NCBI GenBank assembly: GCA_016188575.1
Contig: JACPHN010000156.1
Span: forward strand, 1-18,742
Origin: Candidatus Schekmanbacteria bacterium
GTDB taxonomy: Bacteria > CSSED10-310 > JACPHN01
Direction: 5' to 3'
Length of the DNA stretch: 18,742 bases
Below are positions 1 through 7,476 of the stretch, piece by piece (the stretch's first letter is position 1; each line of letters begins with the position of its first letter). The notes below the pieces were generated by a model that did no database searches, had not been told where the DNA came from, and worked only from the letters and a program-made list of their open reading frames with translations. The translations under genes were made by a program, and so were the position numbers.

Positions 1-53
1 CGTTCGCCCTCTTCTCTTGCGAAGGTGTGTGCAGAAGATTCTTCCGTTCAGAA

Positions 54-75
54 CCCCCCGGCTTTAGCCGTGGGG
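54..75 (+). mobile_element. Hairpin resembling the right end of an IS200/IS605-type (tnpB) element
   Basis: A C-rich arm (54-59) followed by GGCTTTAGCCG and TGGGG folds into an imperfect hairpin with one bulged T. Hairpins of this form, a CCCC arm, GGCTTTAGCC core and bulged GGGG arm, are familiar from the right ends of IS200/IS605/IS1341 elements, just after tnpB and at the 3' end of its guide (omega) RNA. The reading frame entering from position 1 runs through the hairpin, so a tnpB tail could lie left of the window. No transposase domain is visible here. An ordinary rho-independent terminator is less likely because no T-tract follows. The identification rests on remembered pattern similarity. 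Confidence 0.4.
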
Positions 76-291
76 AGACTCAGGATTGTGCGCCGCGAAC
101 ACTCACCGCCTCACCGCTGGCACTGGAATGTTCGCGGCCAGGATGTCAGAAAAGATGGCAATAGAGAGGCACGCCGTGGACGGTCGAGGCGCCTACCCAT
201 GGCATGTTCCCTGCAAACTCTCTGACGAATCCGCAAGAACCGCCCCGCGCCGGCCTCGTGCCTGCGCCTCCCTTACTCTCAGGAGATCGAC
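76..291. other. Non-coding leader upstream of the first gene
   Basis: No convincing gene is seen here. The overlapping short open frames are arginine- and proline-rich shadows typical of high-GC DNA. The only clear signal is the ribosome binding site AGGAG at 281-285, which serves the ATG at 292. Confidence 0.5.
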
Positions 292-1470
292 ATGGCCGGA
301 GTCCCACGCATCGGAGATCCTCTCCCGCAGCTTCCTGCCGACGCCTTCGCTGACATCGGCACCTGCTCCGACGCCACCCCGCCGTCAACCGCCGAGCCCG
401 TCGCGGCAACCCAGGAGGCGCCGGCGGCGCGCCAGGGGTATACCGACTGGGCGTCCACCGCGTCCGGAAAGGACGTCCGCGCTCTGTTTGCCGCCGCCGC
501 TCCTGGCTGTACCGCGCCACAAGCTCGTGCCCTGCCCCCTCTGAACCTCTGGTCGACGCGCGGCCTCGGTCTTGCCGACAGCATCCGCGCCGCGATACCC
601 GGGCTCAGCGATGGCGCCATCGGGGCCGTCGCAAACCTGGAGGAGCTCCTACGTTCCGACCTCTCGCCGCAAGCCGTCGATGAGAAGTCCCAGGCCGTCA
701 TCTCGCAACTTGGCGACCTCGACGCCGGCGAACGCGATCGACTTCTGAGCGCGCTGTGCGAGGGCGGCGGCGTCTTGCTCAACAACTTCGTGCGGGTTCT
801 CCACGACGCGGACCGCTGGAACCGCAACCCAATGATGCTGAGGGATCTGGCCGCGGTGTTGGCCCGGTCCAGCCCGGCCGTCGCGGCGCAGGTGCGGGCG
901 GCGCTGCACCCAACCCTGCAGGCGCACCTCGACGCCGGCACCGCACAGTTGAGCGGTCCGGCGAATCTGGATCACCTCATCGGTACGCCCGACTACTACC
1001 GTGCCCGCTACGAGGATTTCAAACGCCGCTACCCGAACCTGCCGGCGCCCGACTACTACCTCGGCTACGGCGATAAATACGCGCGCCGCTTTCTGGAGCA
1101 GACGCGCCCCCAGCTCAGCCCGCGCGGGCAGCGCTGGCTCGACCAGACCTTTCGGCTCCTGCAGACCAGGATGGAGGAGCTCAGACGCCGCGACCCCGCG
1201 GCCTTCGATCGCCTTGAACGCGATCCCGACGCGTTCCGGCAATTCGCTTATCAAACCCATCCGGACGCCTACCTGCAAGCGGGTCTGAGTCTGCTACCCG
1301 TCGAAGATCTGAAGGCGATCGCCCTTACTCCCGATCTCGAGGATCTCGCGACGCGCGATGGGATCGAGCAAATGGCCGACGCGGGACAGCGCACCTACCT
1401 GGAGTGGATCTTGCGCTGGGGCAACATGCCATTTGTGCCCGGCCTGCCGCACCGGCCGGCAGGGAGCTGA
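292..1470 (+). CDS. Uncharacterised 392-aa protein with a YGDKY-type motif
   Basis: I do not recognise a family. The ATG at 292 follows AGGAG with a short spacer. There is no signal peptide or membrane segment, so the product is probably cytoplasmic, or exported by a route that needs no signal. Residues 1-90 are rich in Pro and Ala and look disordered. Residues 90-220 look helical. Residues 230-300 are aromatic and charged, with PDYY occurring twice (about 233 and 253) and the string GYGDKYARRF at about 258-267. Residues 300-375 form charged helices. The sequence around the YGDKY string faintly recalls proteins that travel with contractile secretion systems, but this is a weak impression and no secretion gene is present. 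The gene stands alone on the plus strand, with no operon partner. Confidence 0.75.
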   Translation: MAGVPRIGDPLPQLPADAFADIGTCSDATPPSTAEPVAATQEAPAARQGYTDWASTASGKDVRALFAAAAPGCTAPQARALPPLNLWSTRGLGLADSIRAAIPGLSDGAIGAVANLEELLRSDLSPQAVDEKSQAVISQLGDLDAGERDRLLSALCEGGGVLLNNFVRVLHDADRWNRNPMMLRDLAAVLARSSPAVAAQVRAALHPTLQAHLDAGTAQLSGPANLDHLIGTPDYYRARYEDFKRRYPNLPAPDYYLGYGDKYARRFLEQTRPQLSPRGQRWLDQTFRLLQTRMEELRRRDPAAFDRLERDPDAFRQFAYQTHPDAYLQAGLSLLPVEDLKAIALTPDLEDLATRDGIEQMADAGQRTYLEWILRWGNMPFVPGLPHRPAGS

Positions 1471-1577
1471 GCCGGGGGTGCGGCCGCGATCGACCGGCGT
1501 TGCGTGGAGCGGCGCCGCGTGACATGATGGGCTTACCATAAATTGTTGCCAACGCTGTCTATTCTGGTGTGCGCTCC

Positions 1578-2003
1578 ATGGGATACGTCGGCTCGATCGG
1601 GTGCGGCAGCATCCTCAGCATTTTCGGTCTCGTCATGATTCTCGGCGTCGTGGTCTCGGAAACGATTACGGGCGCCGATCTCGCCGGCCTGTTGATCGCC
1701 GGGATCGTCCCGCTCTCATTCGGCTCGGCCCTGGTCGTCCATGGAGGACGCAAGCTGAAACGGAGGAATCAGATTCGCCTCGAGGAAACCGTGTTGCGAC
1801 TGGCGACTCAACATGGCGGCATGGTGACGCCGGCGCTCGTCGCCCGCGACGCGCCAGTATCGCTCGCCGAAGCCTCCGCCATCCTGGAGGACATGTCGGC
1901 AAAAGGTCATGCGGAGCTGACGCCCATGGAGGACGGCTCGCTCCGCTACTACTTCCCAGGAGTCGGCGCGAGCCGGCCGACGCCGCTGCTGCCGCGCTTC
2001 TGA
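1578..2003 (+). CDS. Small membrane protein with C-terminal winged-helix-like domain
   Basis: A 141-aa protein. I place the start at ATG 1578; an in-frame GTG at 1569 would add three residues, and neither has a clear ribosome binding site. Two hydrophobic segments (about 8-30 and 34-56) form a membrane hairpin. A basic stretch (GGRKLKRRN, about 57-64) follows, which the positive-inside rule would put in the cytoplasm. Residues 65-128 look like a winged helix: a helix ending before GGMVTP, a turn and recognition-like helix around VSLAEASAILEDM, then a beta wing ending LRYYFPG. Many small bacterial proteins combine a short membrane anchor with this sort of domain, and their roles are mostly unknown. 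It converges on the Ehr operon, with only 17 bp between the two stop codons. Confidence 0.7.
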   Translation: MGYVGSIGCGSILSIFGLVMILGVVVSETITGADLAGLLIAGIVPLSFGSALVVHGGRKLKRRNQIRLEETVLRLATQHGGMVTPALVARDAPVSLAEASAILEDMSAKGHAELTPMEDGSLRYYFPGVGASRPTPLLPRF

Positions 2004-2024
2004 CGGCGTGGCGAGGGGCGTCAG
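2000..2024. terminator. Possible short bidirectional hairpin between convergent genes
   Basis: CTGACG at 2000-2005 pairs with CGTCAG at 2019-2024 across a 13-nt loop, and the arms contain the TGA stop codons of both converging genes. There is no T-tract on either side and the stem is only six pairs. A terminator role is a guess based on position. Confidence 0.2.
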
Positions 2025-2815
2025 GCGGTGGGCCGCGGCGCCGTCTCGGGGATGTCCGGCAGTCTGCCAAGGAGCCGAAGCAAGCCGTCCAGGATGCTGA
2101 GCGGATGCGGCGGACAGCCCGGAACGTACAAGTCGACGGGAACAACCGCGTCGGCGCCGTTCAGCACCTGCGGCGAATCCACGTAGGGCCCCCCTGAAAT
2201 CGCGCAGGCGCCGACGGCGATCACAATCTTGGGCGCCGGGACCGCCTCGTAGGTTTTCCGCAGAGCGAGCTCCATGTTCCGGCTCACTGGGCCGGTAATA
2301 AGCAACCCGTCCGCGTGGCGCGGTGATGCGACGAACTGGATGCCGAAGCGACCGAGGTCAAACACCACCGTGCCGAGCACGTTGACGTCCGCCTCACAGG
2401 CGTTGCAGCCAGCGGCGCTGACCTCCCTGAGCTTGAGCGAGCGGCCGAGAAGGCCCCGCAGCTCGCGCCCGAGCGCCTCGGCCCTGGCCAGCATTTTGCT
2501 CTCGCTGATGATCAGACCCGCTCGGGTGCGCCCGGCGAGATGCCAGTCCTGGGTCATGCGGATGGCACCATGCGGGCACGCTCGCTCGCAATCCACGCAG
2601 AAAAGACACCTTCCGAGGTCGAGCGCGATGCCGTTGTCGCCCGGTACCAGCGCATCCGTGGGACAGGCTTCGGCACACTCGCCGCATCCATTCGGGCACC
2701 GCGACGAGTCGAGCACCGGCAGACCGCGATAGGGCGCGGGAAGCGCAGGCTCGCTCCGGGGGTACGTGAGCGTCCGGTGTCCCTGCTTCAGACGGGATAC
2801 GAGGACTTTCCACAT
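2021..2815 (-). CDS. hyfI: Ehr complex small subunit: ferredoxin fused to NuoB/HyfI-like [4Fe-4S] protein
   Basis: A 264-aa peripheral-arm electron-transfer subunit. I chose the ATG at 2815 because AGGTGA lies six bases upstream; the open frame continues further, but with arginine-rich low-quality sequence. Residues 36-90 form a two-cluster ferredoxin domain: Cys40, 44, 47 and 51, then Cys70, 73, 76 and 80, each set ending CP. Residues 130-250 match the NiFe-hydrogenase small subunit/NuoB family. They keep the ligands of the proximal cluster (N2-like): Cys137 and Cys140 (CNAC), Cys204 (GACAISGG) and Cys234 (PGCPP). In E. coli hydrogenase-3/4 the ferredoxin (HycF/HyfH) and small subunit (HycG/HyfI) are separate proteins; here they are one chain. 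It is the last gene of the operon, 68 bp after the large subunit. The electron route from ferredoxin clusters to the proximal cluster is intact by sequence. Confidence 0.9.
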   Translation of the reverse strand: MWKVLVSRLKQGHRTLTYPRSEPALPAPYRGLPVLDSSRCPNGCGECAEACPTDALVPGDNGIALDLGRCLFCVDCERACPHGAIRMTQDWHLAGRTRAGLIISESKMLARAEALGRELRGLLGRSLKLREVSAAGCNACEADVNVLGTVVFDLGRFGIQFVASPRHADGLLITGPVSRNMELALRKTYEAVPAPKIVIAVGACAISGGPYVDSPQVLNGADAVVPVDLYVPGCPPHPLSILDGLLRLLGRLPDIPETAPRPTA

Positions 2816-2883
2816 GATGTCACCTGGCACCTTTCGGCGCGGATGCGGGCAACGCCGTCGCTGCCGGCGCCGCCCCGCCATGC

Positions 2884-4401
2884 TCACAAATCGTGACCGC
2901 AGTAGGACAAGTTGAAGCTCTTGTTGCACAGAGGGAAGTCCGCGATCTGCTGATTACGGAGCGCAATCGCCAACCCCATCCAGTTATGGAACGAGGGGTC
3001 GACCACCTTGTACCGGGCAAACCGCCCTCCCTTGTCCGTAATCGCAACGTGACAGACCTCGCCGCGCCAGCCTTCCACCAGTGATACGGAAAGCGAGCTT
3101 GGCGCCGTCTCCGGCACGGGACTGTGGATGTGACCCGCCGGAAGCGTCCCGAGCTGATCGCGAATAAACGCCGCCGAGCGCTTTATTTCCAGCCACCGCA
3201 CATAAGCCCGGGCAAAGACGTCGCCCGTATCCCAGGTGGAAACAGGAATTTGGGCGAAACGGAAGATCCCGGAGGGAAGCTCATAGCGGCAATCCCGCTC
3301 GAGGCCGCAAGCGCGGGCGGCGACGCCGACCAGGCCGAGATCCCGACAAGTATCCACCGACACCGGTCCCGTCTCCTCGAACCGCGCCATCACCGACGAC
3401 GTATTCCATAGCAAGTCGGCGGCATTCGTCACCTCCCGCTCGGCGGCCTCCAGACGTTCCAGGATCTGGCTGACCTGCGCGCCATCGACATCGAACCACA
3501 GCCCCCCGGGTCGAATCAGCGAGCGCCCGAAGCGGTTGCCGCAGAGGAGCGCCGTGGTGTTCAAGAAGTCGCCGCGGATGCGGCCGCAGTATGAAGATGT
3601 CGGCAGAAAGCCGATGTCGGTAGCCAGCGCCCCGAGATCACCCGTATGGTTGGCAAGCCGTTCCAGCTCCAGAGCAATACCGCGCAGCGATTGCGCTCGC
3701 GCCGTGACGGTAACGCCGCCGAGCGACTCCAGGATTTCACTGTAGGCGATGGCGTGGGCCACGGAGGTGTCGCCGGCCAGGGTTTCGATGAAGTGGAGAC
3801 TGCGCTTGTCCGGACCTCCGAGCAGGCCGCTCTCCACCCCGCGGTGTTGAAAGCCCAGGGAGATCTCCAGATGCAGCACCTCTTCGCCATGGCACTGAAA
3901 GCGAAAATGCCCTGGCTCGATGATGCCGGCGTGGACCGGTCCGACGGCCACCTCATGAACCTCTTCGCCGGCAACCTGGAAGAAATCGGTCACGCCAGGC
4001 AGCAGCGCGGCGTCCGCGGGCCGGCCCCAGGCGTCCTCTCCGGCGCGGTACGAGCGGTGGAAGCGGATAGGCTTGAGCCACGGATGCCCCAGCGGCCGCA
4101 CTCCCCACTGCTCCGCGATCTCGCGCTCGAACCAGTGCGCCTGAGGGCAGTCCGGGGTCAAAGCGGGGTACCTGTCCGCGACGTCGGTCGCGAGCACGAG
4201 CAGGTTTCCGGAAAATCCATCGACGAGAATCGCAAACAACCGCAGCGAAGACGCGTCCAGCGGATTCCCAAAGAAGGCACCGAGGCGCGCGCCGGCGCCG
4301 GCGGCACGGATCACGTGGTCGCGCAGCTCCGCGACGCTCAGCACCGGGACATCGGCCAGCGCGACGGTCTGGCCGTTGTGCATGGACAAGGCCGCAGTCA
4401 T
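2884..4401 (-). CDS. hyfG: Ehr complex large subunit: NuoC-NuoD/HyfG-like, lacking all [NiFe] cysteines
   Basis: A 505-aa protein. The ATG at 4401 overlaps the preceding TAA by one base (TAATG) and has GGGAGG upstream; a GTG two codons earlier is possible. Residues 15-125 are a NuoC-like (30-kDa) domain with the signature FEREIAEQWG...GHPWLKPIRF. Residues 150-505 are the NuoD/HycE/HyfG large-subunit domain (HAGIIEPGHFRF, LGFQHRGVE, LERLANHTGDLG). Active group 4 hydrogenases carry CxxC near the first third and DPCxxC at the C-terminus. Here the first site reads AGDTSVAH (209-216), with the His kept and no Cys. The C-terminus reads DPSFHNW...NKSFNLSY without the motif. The chain also has no extension for a maturation protease to remove. 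It should therefore not bind Ni-Fe or handle H2, and instead resembles complex I and Ehr complexes. Cys492 and Cys501 lie near the end but do not form CxxC. Confidence 0.92.
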   Translation of the reverse strand: MTAALSMHNGQTVALADVPVLSVAELRDHVIRAAGAGARLGAFFGNPLDASSLRLFAILVDGFSGNLLVLATDVADRYPALTPDCPQAHWFEREIAEQWGVRPLGHPWLKPIRFHRSYRAGEDAWGRPADAALLPGVTDFFQVAGEEVHEVAVGPVHAGIIEPGHFRFQCHGEEVLHLEISLGFQHRGVESGLLGGPDKRSLHFIETLAGDTSVAHAIAYSEILESLGGVTVTARAQSLRGIALELERLANHTGDLGALATDIGFLPTSSYCGRIRGDFLNTTALLCGNRFGRSLIRPGGLWFDVDGAQVSQILERLEAAEREVTNAADLLWNTSSVMARFEETGPVSVDTCRDLGLVGVAARACGLERDCRYELPSGIFRFAQIPVSTWDTGDVFARAYVRWLEIKRSAAFIRDQLGTLPAGHIHSPVPETAPSSLSVSLVEGWRGEVCHVAITDKGGRFARYKVVDPSFHNWMGLAIALRNQQIADFPLCNKSFNLSYCGHDL

Positions 4402-5909
4402 TACCACCCTCCCACCGCCTGGGAGGCCTCGTGGACCGCCCGTAGCACTACCGGGGGAACGTACAGACCCAGCACCAACACGCCGATTCCCAGAAGCGCA
4501 GGCGGCACGACGGCCAACACGCGCTCGGAGCCCAGGCGAAGCGGCGTCGCTCCACCTGGTTCATCGCCGCCCAGCAGCGCCTTTTGTGGCCTCCCCTGCG
4601 CCATCGGCAATACCGCCGTCGCCATTCCCACAAAGATCAAGGCCAGCAGCGCAAGGTAAAAAACGGCAATGACCCCACGCCCCTGATCCAGTGCGCCCTT
4701 GAGAATCGTGAGCTCGCTCAGGAACGGACCGAAGGGCGGCGAGCCGGTGATGGCGAGGAAGCCGGCCACCCACAAGACGCCCGAAATCGGCAAGCCGCGG
4801 AGGATGCCGCCGACTTCGGCGATGGATTTTGTCCGGTATGCGGCAAGAATGTTCCCGGCCACCAGAAAGAGCATCGCCTTGGTGAGCGAGTGGTTGACTG
4901 CATGCAGCATGGCGCCCAGACTGGCGGCACCACCGAGGCCGACCCCGAGCGCGAGGATGCCCACATGTTCCACGCTCGAATACGCGAGCAGGCGCTTGTA
5001 ATCCGTCTGCCTGAGGATGAACACCGCCGCGAAGGCCATCGAGAGCAGGCCGAAGAGCACGAGGAGCTCCTGGCCGAAACCGGCCTGCCCGGCCGCGGCA
5101 CACACTTGTTGCGCCCGCAAAATCGCCAGGAACGCGCAGTTGAGCAGCGCGCCGGACAACAGCGCCGAGACCACCGAAGGCGATTCACTGTGCGCGTCCG
5201 GGAGCCAGGTGTGCATGGGCGCCAACCCCATTTTTGTGCCATATCCCACCAGGAAAAACAGAAACGCAGCCTTGAGCCACGGGATGTCCAGGCGGGGCCC
5301 CTGTTTCACGAGCTCGGCAAGAAGCATGGACTCCTGGCCGCTGCCGGTGCGCGACGCCGCCACGACGAGGAAGATGTTTCCGAGCAGCGCCAGGGCGATG
5401 CCCACGGAACACACCAGCAGGTACTTCCAGGTCGCTTCGAGGGAGCGGTGATGCCGGTGAAAGTAGATCAGCGGGGCGCTGACCAGCGTCGTCGCCTCCA
5501 CCGCCACCCACAGAATCCCGAAGTGCTGGCTGACGGCTACCATCGTCATGGTCGCGTGAAAGAGCAGCAGGCTGCCCGTGAAGCGCGCCTCGGGAGCGTT
5601 GCTGAAAGCGACGGCCTCCTCGAAATCCTGGCGCCGGCCCTGCACTTCCCGGTCGAGGTAGCCCACCGAATAGAGCGCGGCCATCAGGAACAGACAGCTC
5701 GTAATGCTCAGGAAGAGCAGACCCGGTCCATCCAGAGCGATCCATCCCCCAAGCTCCGGAGCCGGCCTCCGAATCCAGGCGGCCAGAGTCAACAGCGTGT
5801 GGGCCGCGGCTCCCACAATGAGCAGACCGCGCCGCAACGCGTCGGAGCGAATCGCGAGCGAAATCACACCAGCGATCGCTGGCACCAGAACCAGACACAC
5901 GATCATCAT
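4401..5909 (-). CDS. hyfF: Ehr complex antiporter-like proton-conducting subunit (HyfF/NuoM-NuoN type)
   Basis: A 502-aa polytopic inner-membrane protein of the Mrp-antiporter-like family (NuoL/M/N, HyfB/D/F). Key charged residues of the half-channels are visible: Glu138 in the TM5-type helix (WVAVEATTLVSAP), Lys226 in the TM7-type segment (VGYGTKMGLAPMHTWLPDAH), His340 and Lys344 (VNHSLTKAMLFL), and Glu399/Lys404 in a late helix. The discontinuous-helix signature SPSVVSALLSGALLN is also present. Its role would be to move H+ or Na+ across the membrane, driven by the redox arm. The ATG at 5909 is the first of tandem Met codons, with AAGGA upstream and only three bases after the hyfE stop. It overlaps hyfG by one base. 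Confidence 0.92.
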   Translation of the reverse strand: MMIVCLVLVPAIAGVISLAIRSDALRRGLLIVGAAAHTLLTLAAWIRRPAPELGGWIALDGPGLLFLSITSCLFLMAALYSVGYLDREVQGRRQDFEEAVAFSNAPEARFTGSLLLFHATMTMVAVSQHFGILWVAVEATTLVSAPLIYFHRHHRSLEATWKYLLVCSVGIALALLGNIFLVVAASRTGSGQESMLLAELVKQGPRLDIPWLKAAFLFFLVGYGTKMGLAPMHTWLPDAHSESPSVVSALLSGALLNCAFLAILRAQQVCAAAGQAGFGQELLVLFGLLSMAFAAVFILRQTDYKRLLAYSSVEHVGILALGVGLGGAASLGAMLHAVNHSLTKAMLFLVAGNILAAYRTKSIAEVGGILRGLPISGVLWVAGFLAITGSPPFGPFLSELTILKGALDQGRGVIAVFYLALLALIFVGMATAVLPMAQGRPQKALLGGDEPGGATPLRLGSERVLAVVPPALLGIGVLVLGLYVPPVVLRAVHEASQAVGGW

Positions 5910-5912
5910 GGT

Positions 5913-6557
5913 TCAATCCTTGAGGCTTGCCATCTGCTCGGTGTCGAGGTCGTCAAACTCTCGGTTGATGTGGAACATCGTTATCCCCATGACGAACACC
6001 GCAACGAATACATCGAGCAAGACTCCGAGCTCCACGATCAGCGGCGCTTCTTGAGCCAGCGCCACGCCGAAGATGTAGATCCCATTCTCCAGGACCAGGT
6101 AGCCGAGCACCTGGGTAAGTGCTTTCTTGCGGCTGACGATCAGAAACAGCCCGGAGAGGATCGTAAACAGTGCAACCGGCACCACGACGGGCGAGGCGAC
6201 CGCCGTGGGTAGAGGTAGGCGCGTGCCGACCCAGAGGGAAAGGCCAAGCATGGCGGCTCCAACCAGCAGCGACGACGTGTACCCTACGAACGGCTCTACC
6301 TCACGTCTCACTCTGGCCTCCCTGAGCGCGCGGAATAACAGGCGCGGAAAGACCACGCCCTTCAGCGCCATCGACACCGCCGCCAGAAACAACACGTGGC
6401 CCGTGAGGTCGCCCCCCCGCGAAGCCAACGCCAGCAGTCCAAGGACGACCCCCTGAAGGGCGACGACGCGAACGGACGCTCCGAGACGGCTTGACCCAAG
6501 GAGCCTCAAGTTGGTCAGAAAGACCAAGATCAACAGCGTGTCGAGCCACAAGGTCAT
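5913..6557 (-). CDS. hyfE: Ehr complex membrane subunit HyfE-like (NuoK domain)
   Basis: A 214-aa inner-membrane protein with about six to seven hydrophobic helices, the usual size for HyfE. The C-terminal half is NuoK-like. Glu157 (VLENGIYIFG) and Glu176 (IVELGVLLDVFVAVFVMGI) correspond to the two buried glutamates of NuoK that connect the quinone end to the antiporter chain. The N-terminal half (1-110) is the HyfE-specific extension. The soluble tail FDDLDTEQMASLKD is charged. ATG 6557 has GAGGTGA placed over the end of the upstream hyfC-like gene (TGA at 6562-6564), which indicates translational coupling. Confidence 0.9.
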   Translation of the reverse strand: MTLWLDTLLILVFLTNLRLLGSSRLGASVRVVALQGVVLGLLALASRGGDLTGHVLFLAAVSMALKGVVFPRLLFRALREARVRREVEPFVGYTSSLLVGAAMLGLSLWVGTRLPLPTAVASPVVVPVALFTILSGLFLIVSRKKALTQVLGYLVLENGIYIFGVALAQEAPLIVELGVLLDVFVAVFVMGITMFHINREFDDLDTEQMASLKD

Positions 6558-6561
6558 GCGG

Positions 6562-7473
6562 TCACCTCAGAGACAGGACCAGCGCCAGCACCGAGAGCAA
6601 CCCGGCACCGACGAGCAGTTGCGGGATACGGATCAGCCGCAGCCGGGCCATGCAGGACTCGACCACGCCGACGAGGACCGCGATTCCGAAGATGGCGATG
6701 ACAGCGACGGCCACCTCGATCCAAAGGTTGCCCGTGCGCACCGGCAAGGCCAACCCGGTGAGGAGCGCGCAAAACACCCATAGCTTCAAGGATGCGCCGT
6801 AGAGGATAAACGCGAAATCCGGGCCGCCGAAGTCCAGGACCATGACTTCATGGATCATGGTCAGCTCGAGGTGGGTATTGGGGTCGTCCACCGGAATGCG
6901 CGCATTCTCCGTCAGCAGGACCATGAAAAGCGACGCGGCGAGAAGCGCCTGCATCGCGCCCGCCTGCGACCAGTGCGTGGACGACAGACCCGAGATCATC
7001 TCCGACAAGGACAGGCTGTGAGTGTGGTACGCGACGGCGGCCAGGCCGAGCAAGAGTGCCGGCTCGGCCAGCGCGGAAAATTGCACCTCGCGGCTGGCGC
7101 CCATGCCCTCGAAGCTCGACCCCGTATCCAGGGCGCCGATTACGGCAAAGAAGCGGACCAGACCGAGCAGATAAGCCAGCAGAATGAAGTCCCCCGGAAA
7201 GGCGAGCAGCGCGGGCAGCGCCGCCAGCGGCAGCAGCGTCGTCGCCAGTAGAATCGCCGCAAGGCCCACGACCGGAGCGGCGCGAAACACCCAGGTCGTC
7301 GTGCGGCTGTACACCGCGCCCTTCCGCAACAGCTTCCACAGGTCTCGATAGGGCTGCGCAAGCGGCTGACCGACGCGGCCAGCAAAGATGGCCTTGGTGC
7401 GATTGATCACGCCGAGCAGCAGGGGAGACAGGACGAGCGCGAGCGCGGGATGGACAAGAGCGATGGTCTGCAT
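6562..7473 (-). CDS. hyfC: Ehr complex membrane subunit HyfC/HycD-like (NuoH family)
   Basis: A 303-aa inner-membrane protein, NuoH/HycD/HyfC family, which anchors the peripheral arm and lines the entry path for coupling. Diagnostic segments: NRTKAIFAGRVGQP and YRDLWKLLRKG (24-51), the first cytosolic loop; ALDTGSSFEGMGASREVQFS (114-133) with acidic residues Asp116, Glu122 and Glu129; and the acidic loop ENARIPVDDPNTHLELTMIHE (189-209). About eight membrane helices are present. The ATG at 7473 lies three bases after the hyfB stop. Length and motifs are complete. Confidence 0.92.
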   Translation of the reverse strand: MQTIALVHPALALVLSPLLLGVINRTKAIFAGRVGQPLAQPYRDLWKLLRKGAVYSRTTTWVFRAAPVVGLAAILLATTLLPLAALPALLAFPGDFILLAYLLGLVRFFAVIGALDTGSSFEGMGASREVQFSALAEPALLLGLAAVAYHTHSLSLSEMISGLSSTHWSQAGAMQALLAASLFMVLLTENARIPVDDPNTHLELTMIHEVMVLDFGGPDFAFILYGASLKLWVFCALLTGLALPVRTGNLWIEVAVAVIAIFGIAVLVGVVESCMARLRLIRIPQLLVGAGLLSVLALVLSLR

Positions 7474-7476
7474 GGA

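Noticed and set aside
2884-4401. Annotating the operon as hydrogenase-4 or formate hydrogenlyase
   Set aside because: All NiFe-binding cysteines are missing, and no formate dehydrogenase or hydrogenase maturation gene is present in the window.
4584-6212. A 542-codon plus-strand open frame
   Set aside because: Gln/His/Arg-rich antisense of hyfF and hyfE, with no domains.
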